From NCBI RefSeq assembly GCF_017654485.1, contig NZ_CP061091.1:2300501-2364500 (forward strand): DNA of 64,000 bases. The letters are read 5' to 3'. A program made the position numbers and the translations under genes. This DNA is from Roseomonas marmotae (lineage in GTDB: Bacteria; Pseudomonadota; Alphaproteobacteria; Acetobacterales; Acetobacteraceae). The notes under the pieces are model-generated. The model was not told where the DNA came from, did no database searches, and worked only from the letters and a program-made list of their open reading frames with translations. Below, piece after piece: positions 45,159 through 53,138 of the stretch. Positions within the stretch are counted from its first letter, which is position 1, and each line of letters opens with the position of its first letter.

Positions 45159-45940
45159 GGGAAGCTCAAGTCCCGTCCTATCGGGTTCGCAGTGCGGCGA
45201 ATGAGGGTTCGGTCGCGCGCATCTTCGCCATGGCCGGTGGCCTGGCCGCGGTTGTCAGCGTGGGGGCGCTGGTCGGCTGGGGCATCACCCGGTTGACCGC
45301 CGATCGACCGATCCCTGTGATCGAGCCCGATTCGCGCCCGGTGAAGATCCGCCCGGACGATCCGGGTGGGCTGCGCGTGCCCAACCAGGACGAGATCATC
45401 TTCGAGCGGCGCTCGGCCAGCGGCAGCTACGAGCCCTCGGGCCGCCTGGCCCCGGCCGCCGAGGCGCCGAACCTCGATGCTCTGCGTGCCGCCACCGCCC
45501 CGCCTCCGGCCCCGCCCCGCTTGGTGGAGCCTCAGCCGGAGCCAGGCTTGGCCGCGCTCGCGCCTCCTGCGCCTGAGCCGGTGGAACCGGCCGTCCCGGC
45601 GCCGCAGGCTGCTGTGCCCGTGCCTGCTGCGCCCGTCGGCCCCGCCCCGGTGCCGGCGACACCGGCCGCTCCCGCCACGCCGCGCGCGGCCGGTGGTGCC
45701 GTTGTGGTGCAGCTTGGCGCCCTGGACTCGGAGGCCGGGGCCCGCGCCGAGTGGGAGCGTCTTGCGCGCCGCGCGCCGGAGCTGCTGAACGGGCGCTCGC
45801 CGCAGATCATCCGCTTCGACCGGCCGGACAGGCCGACCATGTGGCGCCTGCGTACCGGCGGCTTCTCGGCCGAGGCGGCGCGTGGATTCTGCCAGGAGCT
45901 TCGCGCCAAGGGCGGCGCCTGCGCTGTCATCGGCGGCTGA
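45155..45940 (+). CDS. SPOR-domain membrane protein
   Basis: 261 residues from GTG 45155 (GTGA overlap with argS). A short cytoplasmic tail, one membrane helix (about 26-48, FAMAGGLAAVVSVGALVGW), a long Pro/Ala-rich periplasmic linker (about 80-180), then a C-terminal SPOR domain (about 183-261) with VVQLGALDSEAGARAEWERL and RLRTGGFSAEAARGFC. SPOR domains bind denuded septal peptidoglycan, so a role in division or wall remodelling is likely. It precedes nagZ by 1 bp, which fits wall recycling. Confidence 0.85.
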   Translation: MREAQVPSYRVRSAANEGSVARIFAMAGGLAAVVSVGALVGWGITRLTADRPIPVIEPDSRPVKIRPDDPGGLRVPNQDEIIFERRSASGSYEPSGRLAPAAEAPNLDALRAATAPPPAPPRLVEPQPEPGLAALAPPAPEPVEPAVPAPQAAVPVPAAPVGPAPVPATPAAPATPRAAGGAVVVQLGALDSEAGARAEWERLARRAPELLNGRSPQIIRFDRPDRPTMWRLRTGGFSAEAARGFCQELRAKGGACAVIGG

Positions 45941-45941
45941 G

Positions 45942-46946
45942 ATGGACCGCGCCCGCGCCGTCATCATCGGATTCTCGGGCCCTGCGCTGCTGGCCGAGGA
46001 AGTGGCGCTGTTGCGCCGTTTCCGGCCGGTGGGCGCCATCCTGTTCGCCCGCAACGTCGAAAGCCCCGCGCAGCTCGCCGGCCTGACCGCCGCGATCCGC
46101 GAGGAGCTGGGGGAGAGTGCGCCGATCCTGGTGGATCAGGAGGGCGGCCGGGTCGCGCGCCTGCGCCCGCCGCACTGGCCCGGCTTTCCGCCGCCGGCCG
46201 CCTTCGAGGGTCGCAATCCTGCGGCGGCCGAGGCCAATGCCACCTTGCTGGCGATGGAATGCGTGGCGGCGGGCCTGGATGTGGTCTGCTCCCCGGTGCT
46301 GGACCTGCGGTTGCCCGGGAGCCACGACGTCATCGGCGATCGCGGCTTTTCCGCCGATCCGCGCGAGGTGATCCGGGTGGCGGAAGCCTGGGTGAGGGGG
46401 CTGCAATCCGGCGGCGCCATCCCCGTGATGAAGCACATGCCTGGCCATGGCCGGGCCATGGTCGACAGTCACCTGGAACTGCCGCGAGTCACGGCCGAGA
46501 GGTTGATGCTGGCGGCGGACTTCGCTCCCTTTGCCGCCCTGGCGCGCTGTGGCGCCTGGGCCATGACGGCGCATCTTCTCTACACCGACCTGGACCCGGA
46601 GCATCCTGCCACCCTTTCGCCGCGCGTCATCCAGGAGGTCATGCGCGGTGAGATCGGCTTCGATGGCGTGCTGGTGTCGGATGACCTGGACATGAAGGCC
46701 CTCTCGGGCAGCCCGGGAGAGCTGGTGGCGGCGGCCCTGGCCGCCGGCTGCGACCTGGCGCTGCAGTGCTCCGGCCGGCTGGAGGACAGCGCCGCCGCCC
46801 TGGCCGCCGCCGGGCCGCTGACCGAGAAGGCCGAGGCACGGATGGCCGCGGCCCGGGCGGCGCGCGACGCCGCCTGCAACGGCGTCTTCCCTGACCCGAT
46901 CGCTCTGGCGGGCCGCCGGGATGCCCTTTTGCGGGATGTGGCGTGA
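45942..46946 (+). CDS. nagZ: beta-N-acetylhexosaminidase
   Basis: 334 residues from ATG 45942, 1 bp after the SPOR gene. It is a glycoside hydrolase family 3 barrel with LVDQEGGRVARLRPP, the substrate-loop MKHMPGHGRAMVDSH, and the nucleophile motif VSDDLDMKAL. NagZ removes GlcNAc from anhydromuropeptides in the cytoplasm and so can feed AmpC-type beta-lactamase induction. Its stop overlaps the next gene's GTG by 4 bp. The SPOR-nagZ-scpA/B order is typical of alphaproteobacteria. Confidence 0.92.
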   Translation: MDRARAVIIGFSGPALLAEEVALLRRFRPVGAILFARNVESPAQLAGLTAAIREELGESAPILVDQEGGRVARLRPPHWPGFPPPAAFEGRNPAAAEANATLLAMECVAAGLDVVCSPVLDLRLPGSHDVIGDRGFSADPREVIRVAEAWVRGLQSGGAIPVMKHMPGHGRAMVDSHLELPRVTAERLMLAADFAPFAALARCGAWAMTAHLLYTDLDPEHPATLSPRVIQEVMRGEIGFDGVLVSDDLDMKALSGSPGELVAAALAAGCDLALQCSGRLEDSAAALAAAGPLTEKAEARMAAARAARDAACNGVFPDPIALAGRRDALLRDVA

Positions 46947-47644
46947 TCGACTGGCTCCCCGAACTCATCGTCGCCATCGTCGCGACGGTGATCGCCATCA
47001 CCCTGCATGAAGCCGCGCATGGCTATGCCGCGCTGGCGCTTGGCGACGACACCGCTAAGCGGGCCGGGCGGCTGAGCCTGAACCCGATCCGGCATGTGGA
47101 CCGGGTCGGCACCATCATCCTTCCGGGCATCCTGCTGATCACGCAGCTGCTGACCATCGGCCGGGTCGTGGCCATGTTCGGCTGGGCCAAGCCGGTGCCC
47201 GTCAATCCATGGCGGTTGCGTAACCCGCGCTTCGGCATGGTGCTGGTGGCCGCCGCGGGTCCGGTGATGAATTTCACCCTGGCCTGGGTGGCGGCACTGT
47301 TGCTGCATCCGCTGGAAGCCATGGCCGGCTCGCTGCCGCGTGATGTCGTCGTGATGGGCGTGCGGTTCATCGCCCTTTCGATCATGGCCAATCTGCTGCT
47401 GGGCCTCTTCAACCTGCTGCCGATCCCGCCGTTGGACGGCGGACGCATCGCCGTCGGCCTGCTGCCCCGCGCCATCGCCGAGCCGCTGGCCCGCGTGGAG
47501 CGGTTCGGCGTGCTGTTGGTGATGCTGATGATCCTGCTGCTGCCCCGGCTGGGGCCGGATTACGACCTGATTGGCTGGCTCTCGGGCGTTGTCACGGGGC
47601 CTGCCTTCCAGCTGGTCCTCTGGCTGGCGGGGCACCCCGTATGA
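46943..47644 (+). CDS. site-2 protease family (M50) membrane metalloprotease
   Basis: 233 residues from GTG 46943. Zinc motif HEAAH at 22-26 in the first membrane helix, and the second active-site motif NLLPIPPLDGGR near residue 155. It is a minimal member, with about six hydrophobic segments and no PDZ or CBS domain. Site-2 proteases cleave membrane-embedded substrates such as anti-sigma factors; the target is unknown. It overlaps nagZ and scpA by 4 bp each, so it is embedded in the operon. Confidence 0.9.
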   Translation: MIDWLPELIVAIVATVIAITLHEAAHGYAALALGDDTAKRAGRLSLNPIRHVDRVGTIILPGILLITQLLTIGRVVAMFGWAKPVPVNPWRLRNPRFGMVLVAAAGPVMNFTLAWVAALLLHPLEAMAGSLPRDVVVMGVRFIALSIMANLLLGLFNLLPIPPLDGGRIAVGLLPRAIAEPLARVERFGVLLVMLMILLLPRLGPDYDLIGWLSGVVTGPAFQLVLWLAGHPV

Positions 47645-48402
47645 GCGAGACGCTGCATCTGCAGCTCGAGGGGTTCGAGGGCCCCCTCGACCTGCTGCTG
47701 GATCTGGCGCGGGCGCAGAAGGTGGATATCGCCCGCATCTCGATCCTGGCACTTGTGGACCAGTATCTCGCGGTGATCGAAGGCGCCCGGCGCGTGCGCC
47801 TGGAGCTGGCGGCGGACTGGCTGGTGATGGCGGCCTGGCTGGCCTGGCTGAAGTCCCGCCTCCTGCTGCCGGATGACCCGCGGCAGGAGGAGGATGCCGA
47901 GGCCTTGGCCGGGCAGCTGGCGGAGCGGCTCGCGGAGCTGGAGCGGATGCGCGCCGCCGCGGTCTGGCTAGGGCGGCAGCCACAGCTGGGGCAGGAGGTC
48001 TTTCCGCGCGGGGCGCCGGAGAGCTTCACCATGACCGACCGCAGCGGCCTTTCCACCGAGTTGCCGGCCTTGTTGCGCGGATATGTCGATGCGCTGCGCC
48101 GGGCAGCGGCCAAGCGGCCTTACCGCCCCAAGCAGCGCAAGCTCTGGACGGTGCAGGACGCCCTGGACCGGCTTGCCCGGCTGGTCGGCGGCCTGCCGGA
48201 CTGGGGCGATCTACGGCAGTTCATGCCGGAACAGGTATTGGACCCGGTGGAGCGCCGCGCGGCCATGGCCAGCACCCTGGTGGCCGGGCTGGAACTGGCA
48301 CGCGGCGGTGGGATCGAGCTACGGCAGGAGGCGGCCTTCGGCCCGATCCTGCTGCGCCGCAACGGTGGCCGGGCGCAGGAGAAACAGCATGTCGCCGCTT
48401 GA
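47641..48402 (+). CDS. scpA: segregation and condensation protein A
   Basis: 253 residues. The kleisin N-terminus is LQLEGFEGPLDLLLDLARAQKVDI, and the SMC-binding C-terminal winged helix follows after about 175. ScpA links SMC heads and recruits ScpB in chromosome condensation. ATG 47641 overlaps the M50 gene's stop by 4 bp; scpB begins inside its last 14 bp. The smc gene is elsewhere. Confidence 0.93.
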   Translation: MSETLHLQLEGFEGPLDLLLDLARAQKVDIARISILALVDQYLAVIEGARRVRLELAADWLVMAAWLAWLKSRLLLPDDPRQEEDAEALAGQLAERLAELERMRAAAVWLGRQPQLGQEVFPRGAPESFTMTDRSGLSTELPALLRGYVDALRRAAAKRPYRPKQRKLWTVQDALDRLARLVGGLPDWGDLRQFMPEQVLDPVERRAAMASTLVAGLELARGGGIELRQEAAFGPILLRRNGGRAQEKQHVAA

Positions 48403-48979
48403 GGATGACGCCGCGGGGCCCGCCGCCGGCATGGCCCCGGTGGAGCATGCATTGCGGCTGGCGGAGGCCCTGATCTTCGCTGCCGACCGTCCTGTGCCGC
48501 TGGAGCGGCTTCAGGCTTTCCTACCGGAAGGCCTGCGGGCCGAGGCTGTGCTGACCCTGCTGACCGCCCGTTACGCGGGGCGGGGCGTGGAACTGGCCGA
48601 GGTGGGCGGCGGCTATGCCTTCCGCACCGCGCCGGACCTGGCGCCGATGCTGACCAAGGTGGTGGAAGCGCCGCGCCGCCTGCCGCGCGCCGCGATGGAG
48701 GCGCTGGCCATCATCGCCTACCACCAGCCGGTAACGCGCACGGAGATTGAGGAGATCCGCGGTGCCAGCCTGGCGCAGAGCACGCTGGAGGCGCTGCTCG
48801 AACATGGCCTGATCGCCCCGCGTGGCCGAAAGGAAGTACCTGGGCGGCCTGTGCTGTGGGGCACGACACCCCGTTTCCTGGAGCAGTTCGGCCTGCGGGC
48901 GCTGACGGACCTGCCCCGGCGCGACGAGCTGCTGGCTGCCGAGGCCGCGCCTTTGCCGGTCTCTGGCCAGGGGTCATGA
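48389..48979 (+). CDS. scpB: segregation and condensation protein B
   Basis: 196 residues from ATG 48389, overlapping scpA by 14 bp. Two winged-helix domains are visible: EHALRLAEALIFAADRPV at the start, and the conserved LPRAAMEALAIIAYHQPVTR and IEEIRGASLAQSTLEALLEHGLI. ScpB dimers bind the ScpA linker in the SMC complex. A 232-bp gap with no gene follows before tatB. Confidence 0.93.
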   Translation: MSPLEDDAAGPAAGMAPVEHALRLAEALIFAADRPVPLERLQAFLPEGLRAEAVLTLLTARYAGRGVELAEVGGGYAFRTAPDLAPMLTKVVEAPRRLPRAAMEALAIIAYHQPVTRTEIEEIRGASLAQSTLEALLEHGLIAPRGRKEVPGRPVLWGTTPRFLEQFGLRALTDLPRRDELLAAEAAPLPVSGQGS

Positions 48980-49211
48980 CGACGGCTGGATGCAGGCTTA
49001 GTATTTCCGGTGAAGGCGGGCTAGATTGGCTCAGCGCGTCACCGCGCCGCATGGCTGGACGCGATTTCACGTGCCGCGCGATGCGGAGCATGGCGGGTGC
49101 CCTTAGATTAAAGTGATGCATGGAACGTGAGGGGCAGGCTGCCGGATTGGCGCTGCCTCCGGTTCCTGCTAACGGAAGCGGCCCCCGGCCTACGGGGGGA
49201 GTGGGAAGCAC
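48980..49211. other. 232-bp gap where tatA would be expected
   Basis: In many alphaproteobacteria tatA sits between scpB and tatB. I find no frame here with the TatA amphipathic-helix pattern on either strand. The gap probably supplies a promoter for tatB-tatC-serS; the less GC-rich segment around 49105-49120 could be part of it. Confidence 0.5.
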
Positions 49212-49775
49212 ATGTTAGATCTCGCCTGGTCCGAGCTTGCCCTGATCGCCGTCGTGGCGGTGGTGGTGATCGGCCCAAAGGACCTGCCGGATGCCATCCG
49301 CAATGTCGCCAAGGGCGTCAAGAAGCTCCGCAGCATGGCCGCCGAGTTCCAGAGCCACGCCGATGAGCTGGTGAAGGAAGCCCAGCTGGAGGATGTGCGT
49401 CAGCAGATCCAGGAGATCCGCCACTTCGACCTGAAGGGCACCATCGAGCGCGCGGTGGACAATGACGGCGAGATCCGCCGCACCTTCAACGATGACCCGC
49501 TGAAGGATGCCTGGAAGCCGACGCCGGAGAGCAAGCCGGCGCTGGACCAGCCCGCGCCGCCCGCCGGTGGCCTCGACTCCGCTCCGGAACCCTCCGTCAC
49601 GCCGGAGTCTCCGGCTGCGCCGGCCTTCATTCCGCCTACTGTCGCCGCCTTCAACGCCGATGCCCAGCGCGACGCGCCAGCGCCGGAGCAGAAGCCCGCG
49701 ATGATCCCGCCGCAGATCGATGGTGCCGAAGCGCCGGAGAAGCCTGCTAACCCGCCCGCAACTCCGACCGCCTGA
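49212..49775 (+). CDS. tatB: Sec-independent protein translocase subunit TatB
   Basis: 187 residues. The single N-terminal membrane helix (about 4-21, LAWSELALIAVVAVVVIGP) has the TatB Glu at residue 8, and the amphipathic helix LPDAIRNVAKGVKKLRSMA follows. The TatB-type extension (QSHADELVKEAQLEDVRQQIQEI) is clear, after which the tail is Pro/Ala/Glu-rich. It forms the substrate-receptor complex with TatC, encoded 10 bp downstream. Several proteins in this window carry Tat signals, including the second binding protein at 11.2 kb. Confidence 0.9.
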   Translation: MLDLAWSELALIAVVAVVVIGPKDLPDAIRNVAKGVKKLRSMAAEFQSHADELVKEAQLEDVRQQIQEIRHFDLKGTIERAVDNDGEIRRTFNDDPLKDAWKPTPESKPALDQPAPPAGGLDSAPEPSVTPESPAAPAFIPPTVAAFNADAQRDAPAPEQKPAMIPPQIDGAEAPEKPANPPATPTA

Positions 49776-49785
49776 GTATCCATCC

Positions 49786-50574
49786 GTGTCCCGGGACCAA
49801 GAAGATCAGATCGACGACAAGCCGATGCCGCTGATCGAGCATTTGCTCGAATTGCGGACACGGTTGCTGTGGTCACTCGGCGCTTTCATCATCGCCTTTG
49901 CCGTCTGCTATTACTTCTCGACGCAGATCTATGGCTTCCTGGCGCGCCCGCTGGCTCAGATCCTGCACGAGCAGAGTGGCGGCGAGCGGCGGATGATCTT
50001 TACCGCCCTCTACGAAGCCTTCTTCACCTATCTGAAGGTGGCCTTCTTCGGCGCGGTCTTCATCAGCTTCCCGGTATGGGCAACTCAGCTCTGGCTCTTC
50101 ATCGCGCCGGGCCTTTACCGGAGCGAGAAGCGGGCGCTGATGCCCTTTCTGCTGGCCTCGCCCGTCCTGTTCCTGATGGGCGCGGCGCTGGCCTACTACT
50201 TCATCTTCCCGCTCGCCTGGAGGTTCTTCATCTCCTTCGAGACCCCGCCGGGTGGTGGTGCGCTGCCCGTGCAGCTGGAGGCGAAGGTCAGCGAGTATCT
50301 CAGCCTCGTCATGCACATGATCCTGGCCTTCGGCGCGGCCTTCCAGCTTCCGGTTGCGCTGACGCTGCTGGCAAAGGTGGGCATTGTCTCGGTGGACGGG
50401 CTCCGGAAGGGGCGGCGCTATGCCATTGTCGGCATGTTCGTCGTCGCCGCCGTCATCACGCCACCGGACATTATCAGCCAGATCGGTCTCGCTGTACCGC
50501 TGATCGCTCTCTACGAGCTCTCGATTCTGGCCGCCGGCTGGATGGCCCCGAAGCGCGACGAAGACAACAACTGA
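49786..50574 (+). CDS. tatC: Sec-independent protein translocase subunit TatC
   Basis: 262 residues from GTG 49786, 10 bp after tatB. The start PLIEHLLELRTRLLWSL is diagnostic, including the Glu and Arg that recognise twin-arginine signals. Six membrane helices follow, with the periplasmic FTALYEAFFTYLKVAFF and GLYRSEKR segments, and AVITPPDIISQ before the last helices. TatC is the core of the Tat translocon. serS begins 9 bp later. Confidence 0.95.
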   Translation: MSRDQEDQIDDKPMPLIEHLLELRTRLLWSLGAFIIAFAVCYYFSTQIYGFLARPLAQILHEQSGGERRMIFTALYEAFFTYLKVAFFGAVFISFPVWATQLWLFIAPGLYRSEKRALMPFLLASPVLFLMGAALAYYFIFPLAWRFFISFETPPGGGALPVQLEAKVSEYLSLVMHMILAFGAAFQLPVALTLLAKVGIVSVDGLRKGRRYAIVGMFVVAAVITPPDIISQIGLAVPLIALYELSILAAGWMAPKRDEDNN

Positions 50575-50583
50575 GCCTCAGCC

Positions 50584-51852
50584 ATGCATGATATCCGCAT
50601 CGTTCGCGCCGACCCCGCGGCCTTCGACGCCGCCCTGGCGCGCCGCGGTCTGCCGCCCATGGCGGATGCCATCCTGACGCAGGATGGCATCCGCCGCAGC
50701 GCCCAGACGGCGCTGCAGGAACTCCAGTCCCGCCGCAATCAGATCTCCAAGGAGATCGGCATCGGCAAGCGCCAGGGGGCCGACACCGCCGCGCTGGAGG
50801 CGGAGGCCACAGCCCTGCGGGGACGGATGGAGGCGCTGGAGGCCGAGGCCAGGGCTGCCGATACGGCCCAGACCGAGGTCCTGGAAAGCCTGCCCAACCT
50901 GCTGGCCGAGGACGTGCCGGAAGGCCGCGACGAGACCAGCAACGTGGTTCTGCACCAGCACGGCACCCCGCCGGAACTTTCCTTCACGCCGAGGCAGCAT
51001 TTCGAGATCGGCGAGGCGCTGGGGCTGATGGATTTTGCTGGGGCGGCGAAGCTGGCCGGCGCGCGCTTCACCGTGCTCAAGGGTCAGCTCGCCAGGCTGG
51101 AACGTGCGCTGGGCCAGTACATGCTCTCGCTGCATGTGGACGAGCATGGCTTCAGCGAGACCTCGGTGCCCCTGCTGGTCAACGACGCCACGATGTATGG
51201 CACCGGCCAGTTGCCGAAGTTCAAGGAAGATCTCTTCCACACTGATGACGGCCGCTGGCTGATCCCGACGGCCGAGGTTCCGCTGACCAACCTCGTGGCC
51301 GGCGAGATCCTGGCGGAAGAGGCGCTGCCACTGCGCTTTGCCTCTCTCTCCCCCTGTTTCCGGTCGGAGGCCGGCAGCGCCGGGCGGGACACGCGCGGCA
51401 TGCTGCGCCAGCACCAGTTCAACAAGGTGGAGATGGTCAGCATCACCACCCCCGAGCAGTCAGCCGCCGAGCATGAGCGGATGACGCAGTGCGCCGAGCG
51501 AGTGCTGACGGAGCTTGGGCTGGTCTGGCGGCGGGTCGTGCTCTGCGCCGGCGATACAGGCTTCGCTTCCAGCAAGACCTATGACCTGGAGGTCTGGCTG
51601 CCGGGGCAGGGGGCATGGCGGGAAATTTCCTCCTGCTCCAACTGCCGCGACTTCCAGGCCCGCCGCATGGGTGCCCGTTATCGCCCGCGGGACGCGAAGG
51701 GCACGGCTTTCCTGCATACCCTCAACGGGTCCGGGGTGGCGACGGGGCGGGCGCTGATCGCCGTTCTGGAGACACATCAGCAGCAGGACGGCCGAGTCGC
51801 CGTCCCGCCGGTTCTGGTGCCGTTCATGGGCGGTCTGACGCATATCGGCTAA
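50584..51852 (+). CDS. serS: serine--tRNA ligase
   Basis: 422 residues. The N-terminal tRNA-binding coiled coil (about 25-110) precedes the class II core: motif 2 [28 protein letters not shown] and motif 3 ending [16 protein letters not shown]. It charges tRNA-Ser and tRNA-Sec. It ends the tat gene run; surE, often next in relatives, is replaced here by tRNA-Pro. Confidence 0.96.
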   Translation: MHDIRIVRADPAAFDAALARRGLPPMADAILTQDGIRRSAQTALQELQSRRNQISKEIGIGKRQGADTAALEAEATALRGRMEALEAEARAADTAQTEVLESLPNLLAEDVPEGRDETSNVVLHQHGTPPELSFTPRQHFEIGEALGLMDFAGAAKLAGARFTVLKGQLARLERALGQYMLSLHVDEHGFSETSVPLLVNDATMYGTGQLPKFKEDLFHTDDGRWLIPTAEVPLTNLVAGEILAEEALPLRFASLSPCFRSEAGSAGRDTRGMLRQHQFNKVEMVSITTPEQSAAEHERMTQCAERVLTELGLVWRRVVLCAGDTGFASSKTYDLEVWLPGQGAWREISSCSNCRDFQARRMGARYRPRDAKGTAFLHTLNGSGVATGRALIAVLETHQQQDGRVAVPPVLVPFMGGLTHIG

Positions 51853-51877
51853 GCGACATCAAAGGGGTCTGGGCCGG

Positions 51878-51906
51878 TTGCGTTACGGCCCGATCGCACA
51901 TAATTT
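51878..51906 (+). promoter_or_regulatory. promoter of tRNA-Pro
   Basis: TTGCGT (51878-51883) and TAATTT (51901-51906) are 17 bp apart and end 10 bp before the tRNA-Pro 5' end. Confidence 0.4.
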
Positions 51907-51916
51907 GCAATTCAGT

Positions 51917-51993
51917 CGGGGCGTGGCGCAGCCTGGTAGCGCATTTGGTTTGGGACCAAAGGGCCGGAGGTTCGAATCCTCTCGCCCCGACCA
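51917..51993 (+). tRNA. tRNA-Pro (TGG)
   Basis: 77 nt with encoded CCA. Acceptor CGGGGCG with CGCCCCG, D-arm GCGCAGCCTGGTAGCGC, anticodon loop TTTGGGA with TGG, and T-arm GGAGGTTCGAATCCTCT. It also starts with the C1 typical of tRNA-Pro. Confidence 0.97.
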
Positions 51994-52023
51994 TCGTATC
52001 AATGGCCGGGATACAGCATTGCC

Positions 52024-52347
52024 ATGAGCCGCGACCTTGCCCTCGCCCGCATCCACTATCCGGGAGGCTCGGCCATGCAGTCCGGTAAGGGCAAGCTGCG
52101 GGGCTGGGTTCTGGAATTCGCGCCCGCTGAAAGCCGTAAGCTGGACCCGCTGATGGGCTGGTATGGATCGGGCGATACGCGCACACAGCTCCGCCTCAGC
52201 TTTTCCACGCGTGAGGCAGCCGAGGCTTATGCCCGCGCCAACGGCATCGCCTATGAGGTGGAGGAGCAGGCCTCCTCCACCGCGATCAAGCCAAAAACCT
52301 ACGCCGAGAATTTCCGCTACGGCCGGTCGGAGAACTGGACTCACTGA
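52024..52347 (+). CDS. NADH dehydrogenase accessory subunit, NDUFS4/ETC complex I type
   Basis: 107 residues. The motif [26 protein letters not shown], then [19 protein letters not shown] and [19 protein letters not shown], is the ETC complex I subunit domain shared with mitochondrial NDUFS4 and restricted mainly to alphaproteobacteria. It helps stabilise the NADH-oxidising module. It sits alone between tRNA-Pro and tRNA-Arg, away from nuo genes. The start at ATG 52024 gives the usual length. Confidence 0.9.
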   Translation: MSRDLALARIHYPGGSAMQSGKGKLRGWVLEFAPAESRKLDPLMGWYGSGDTRTQLRLSFSTREAAEAYARANGIAYEVEEQASSTAIKPKTYAENFRYGRSENWTH

Positions 52348-52366
52348 GGTCCAGCCACCGGTTTCC

Positions 52367-52443
52367 GCGTCCTTAGCTCAACTGGATAGAGCAACCGGCT
52401 TCTACCCGGTTGGTTGGGGGTTCAAGTCCCTCAGGGCGCGCCA
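52367..52443 (+). tRNA. tRNA-Arg (TCT)
   Basis: 77 nt with encoded CCA. Acceptor GCGTCCT with AGGGCGC (one G-T pair), D-arm AGCTCAACTGGATAGAGC, anticodon loop CTTCTAC with TCT, and T-arm GGGGGTTCAAGTCCCTC. Its last 13 bases overlap the 3' end of the convergent EEP hydrolase gene. Confidence 0.96.
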
Positions 52444-53138
52444 GCTTCCGCCACCGGTCCGGGCAGGTGCAACTCCGCCACCACCGGCAGATGATCGGAC
52501 GCCACCTTCCCAGTCATGTCCCGCCAGCTGCGCCCCAGCAGGGAAGCGGGGCGGCAGAAGATACGGTCCAGCTTCAGGGCCGGCAGGCGGGAGGGGAAGG
52601 TCCGGTGCCGGGTACGGGCCGGCATATGCGCCGCCAGGGCCTGGAAGACCGGGCCCCGCCAACCCCATTCGTTGAAATCCCCCAGAACGACCAGTGGCCC
52701 CTGCAGCTTCCGCACCAGGGCGGCGATCCGGGTCGCCTGCTGATGCCGCTCCCGCTGCCGCAGGCCGAGATGCGTGGCGACCACCCCGAGCGACCCCGCC
52801 GGGGTTGCGATGCGTGCCTCGATGGCGACCCGCGGCTCCCGCCCGGGATGGGAAAGGTCGTGCAGGGCGCTGTGCTCGATGGGCCATCGGCTGAGCAGCA
52901 TGTGTCCATAGGCGCCGTCATGGGCCCTGATGGTCTCGGCCATGGTATGGCCGGGAAGGTGCCCGCGCAGCGCCGTAAAGCCGCAGAGCTCCGCCCCCCG
53001 GCCGCGGCTGTCGACTTCCTGCACCGCGAGGATATCGGGCGCCTGCCGCCGGATCAGCCCGAGCACCCGGTGCATGTCGCAAACCCCGTCCGTGCCGATG
53101 CCGCCATGAATATTCCAGGTCATCACACGCAGTATCAC
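52431..53138 (-). CDS. endonuclease/exonuclease/phosphatase family hydrolase
   Basis: 235 residues from GTG 53138, which overlaps the phospholipase D gene's TGA by 4 bp (GTGA). EEP-fold motifs are MTWNIHGGIGTDG, the metal-binding Glu in ILAVQEVDSRG, VVATHLGLRQRER, LVVLGDFNEWGW and the terminal ASDHLPVVAEL. All catalytic residues appear present. It may act on a phospho-head group released from lipid by the coupled phospholipase D-type protein, but DNA, RNA or phosphoinositide-like substrates are equally possible. Its 3' end runs 13 bp into tRNA-Arg. Confidence 0.87.
   Translation of the reverse strand: MILRVMTWNIHGGIGTDGVCDMHRVLGLIRRQAPDILAVQEVDSRGRGAELCGFTALRGHLPGHTMAETIRAHDGAYGHMLLSRWPIEHSALHDLSHPGREPRVAIEARIATPAGSLGVVATHLGLRQRERHQQATRIAALVRKLQGPLVVLGDFNEWGWRGPVFQALAAHMPARTRHRTFPSRLPALKLDRIFCRPASLLGRSWRDMTGKVASDHLPVVAELHLPGPVAEAGAP

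Noticed and set aside
48856..49116. Possible tatA in a frame overlapping the end of scpB
   Set aside because: No membrane helix followed by an amphipathic helix; mostly out-of-frame scpB sequence.
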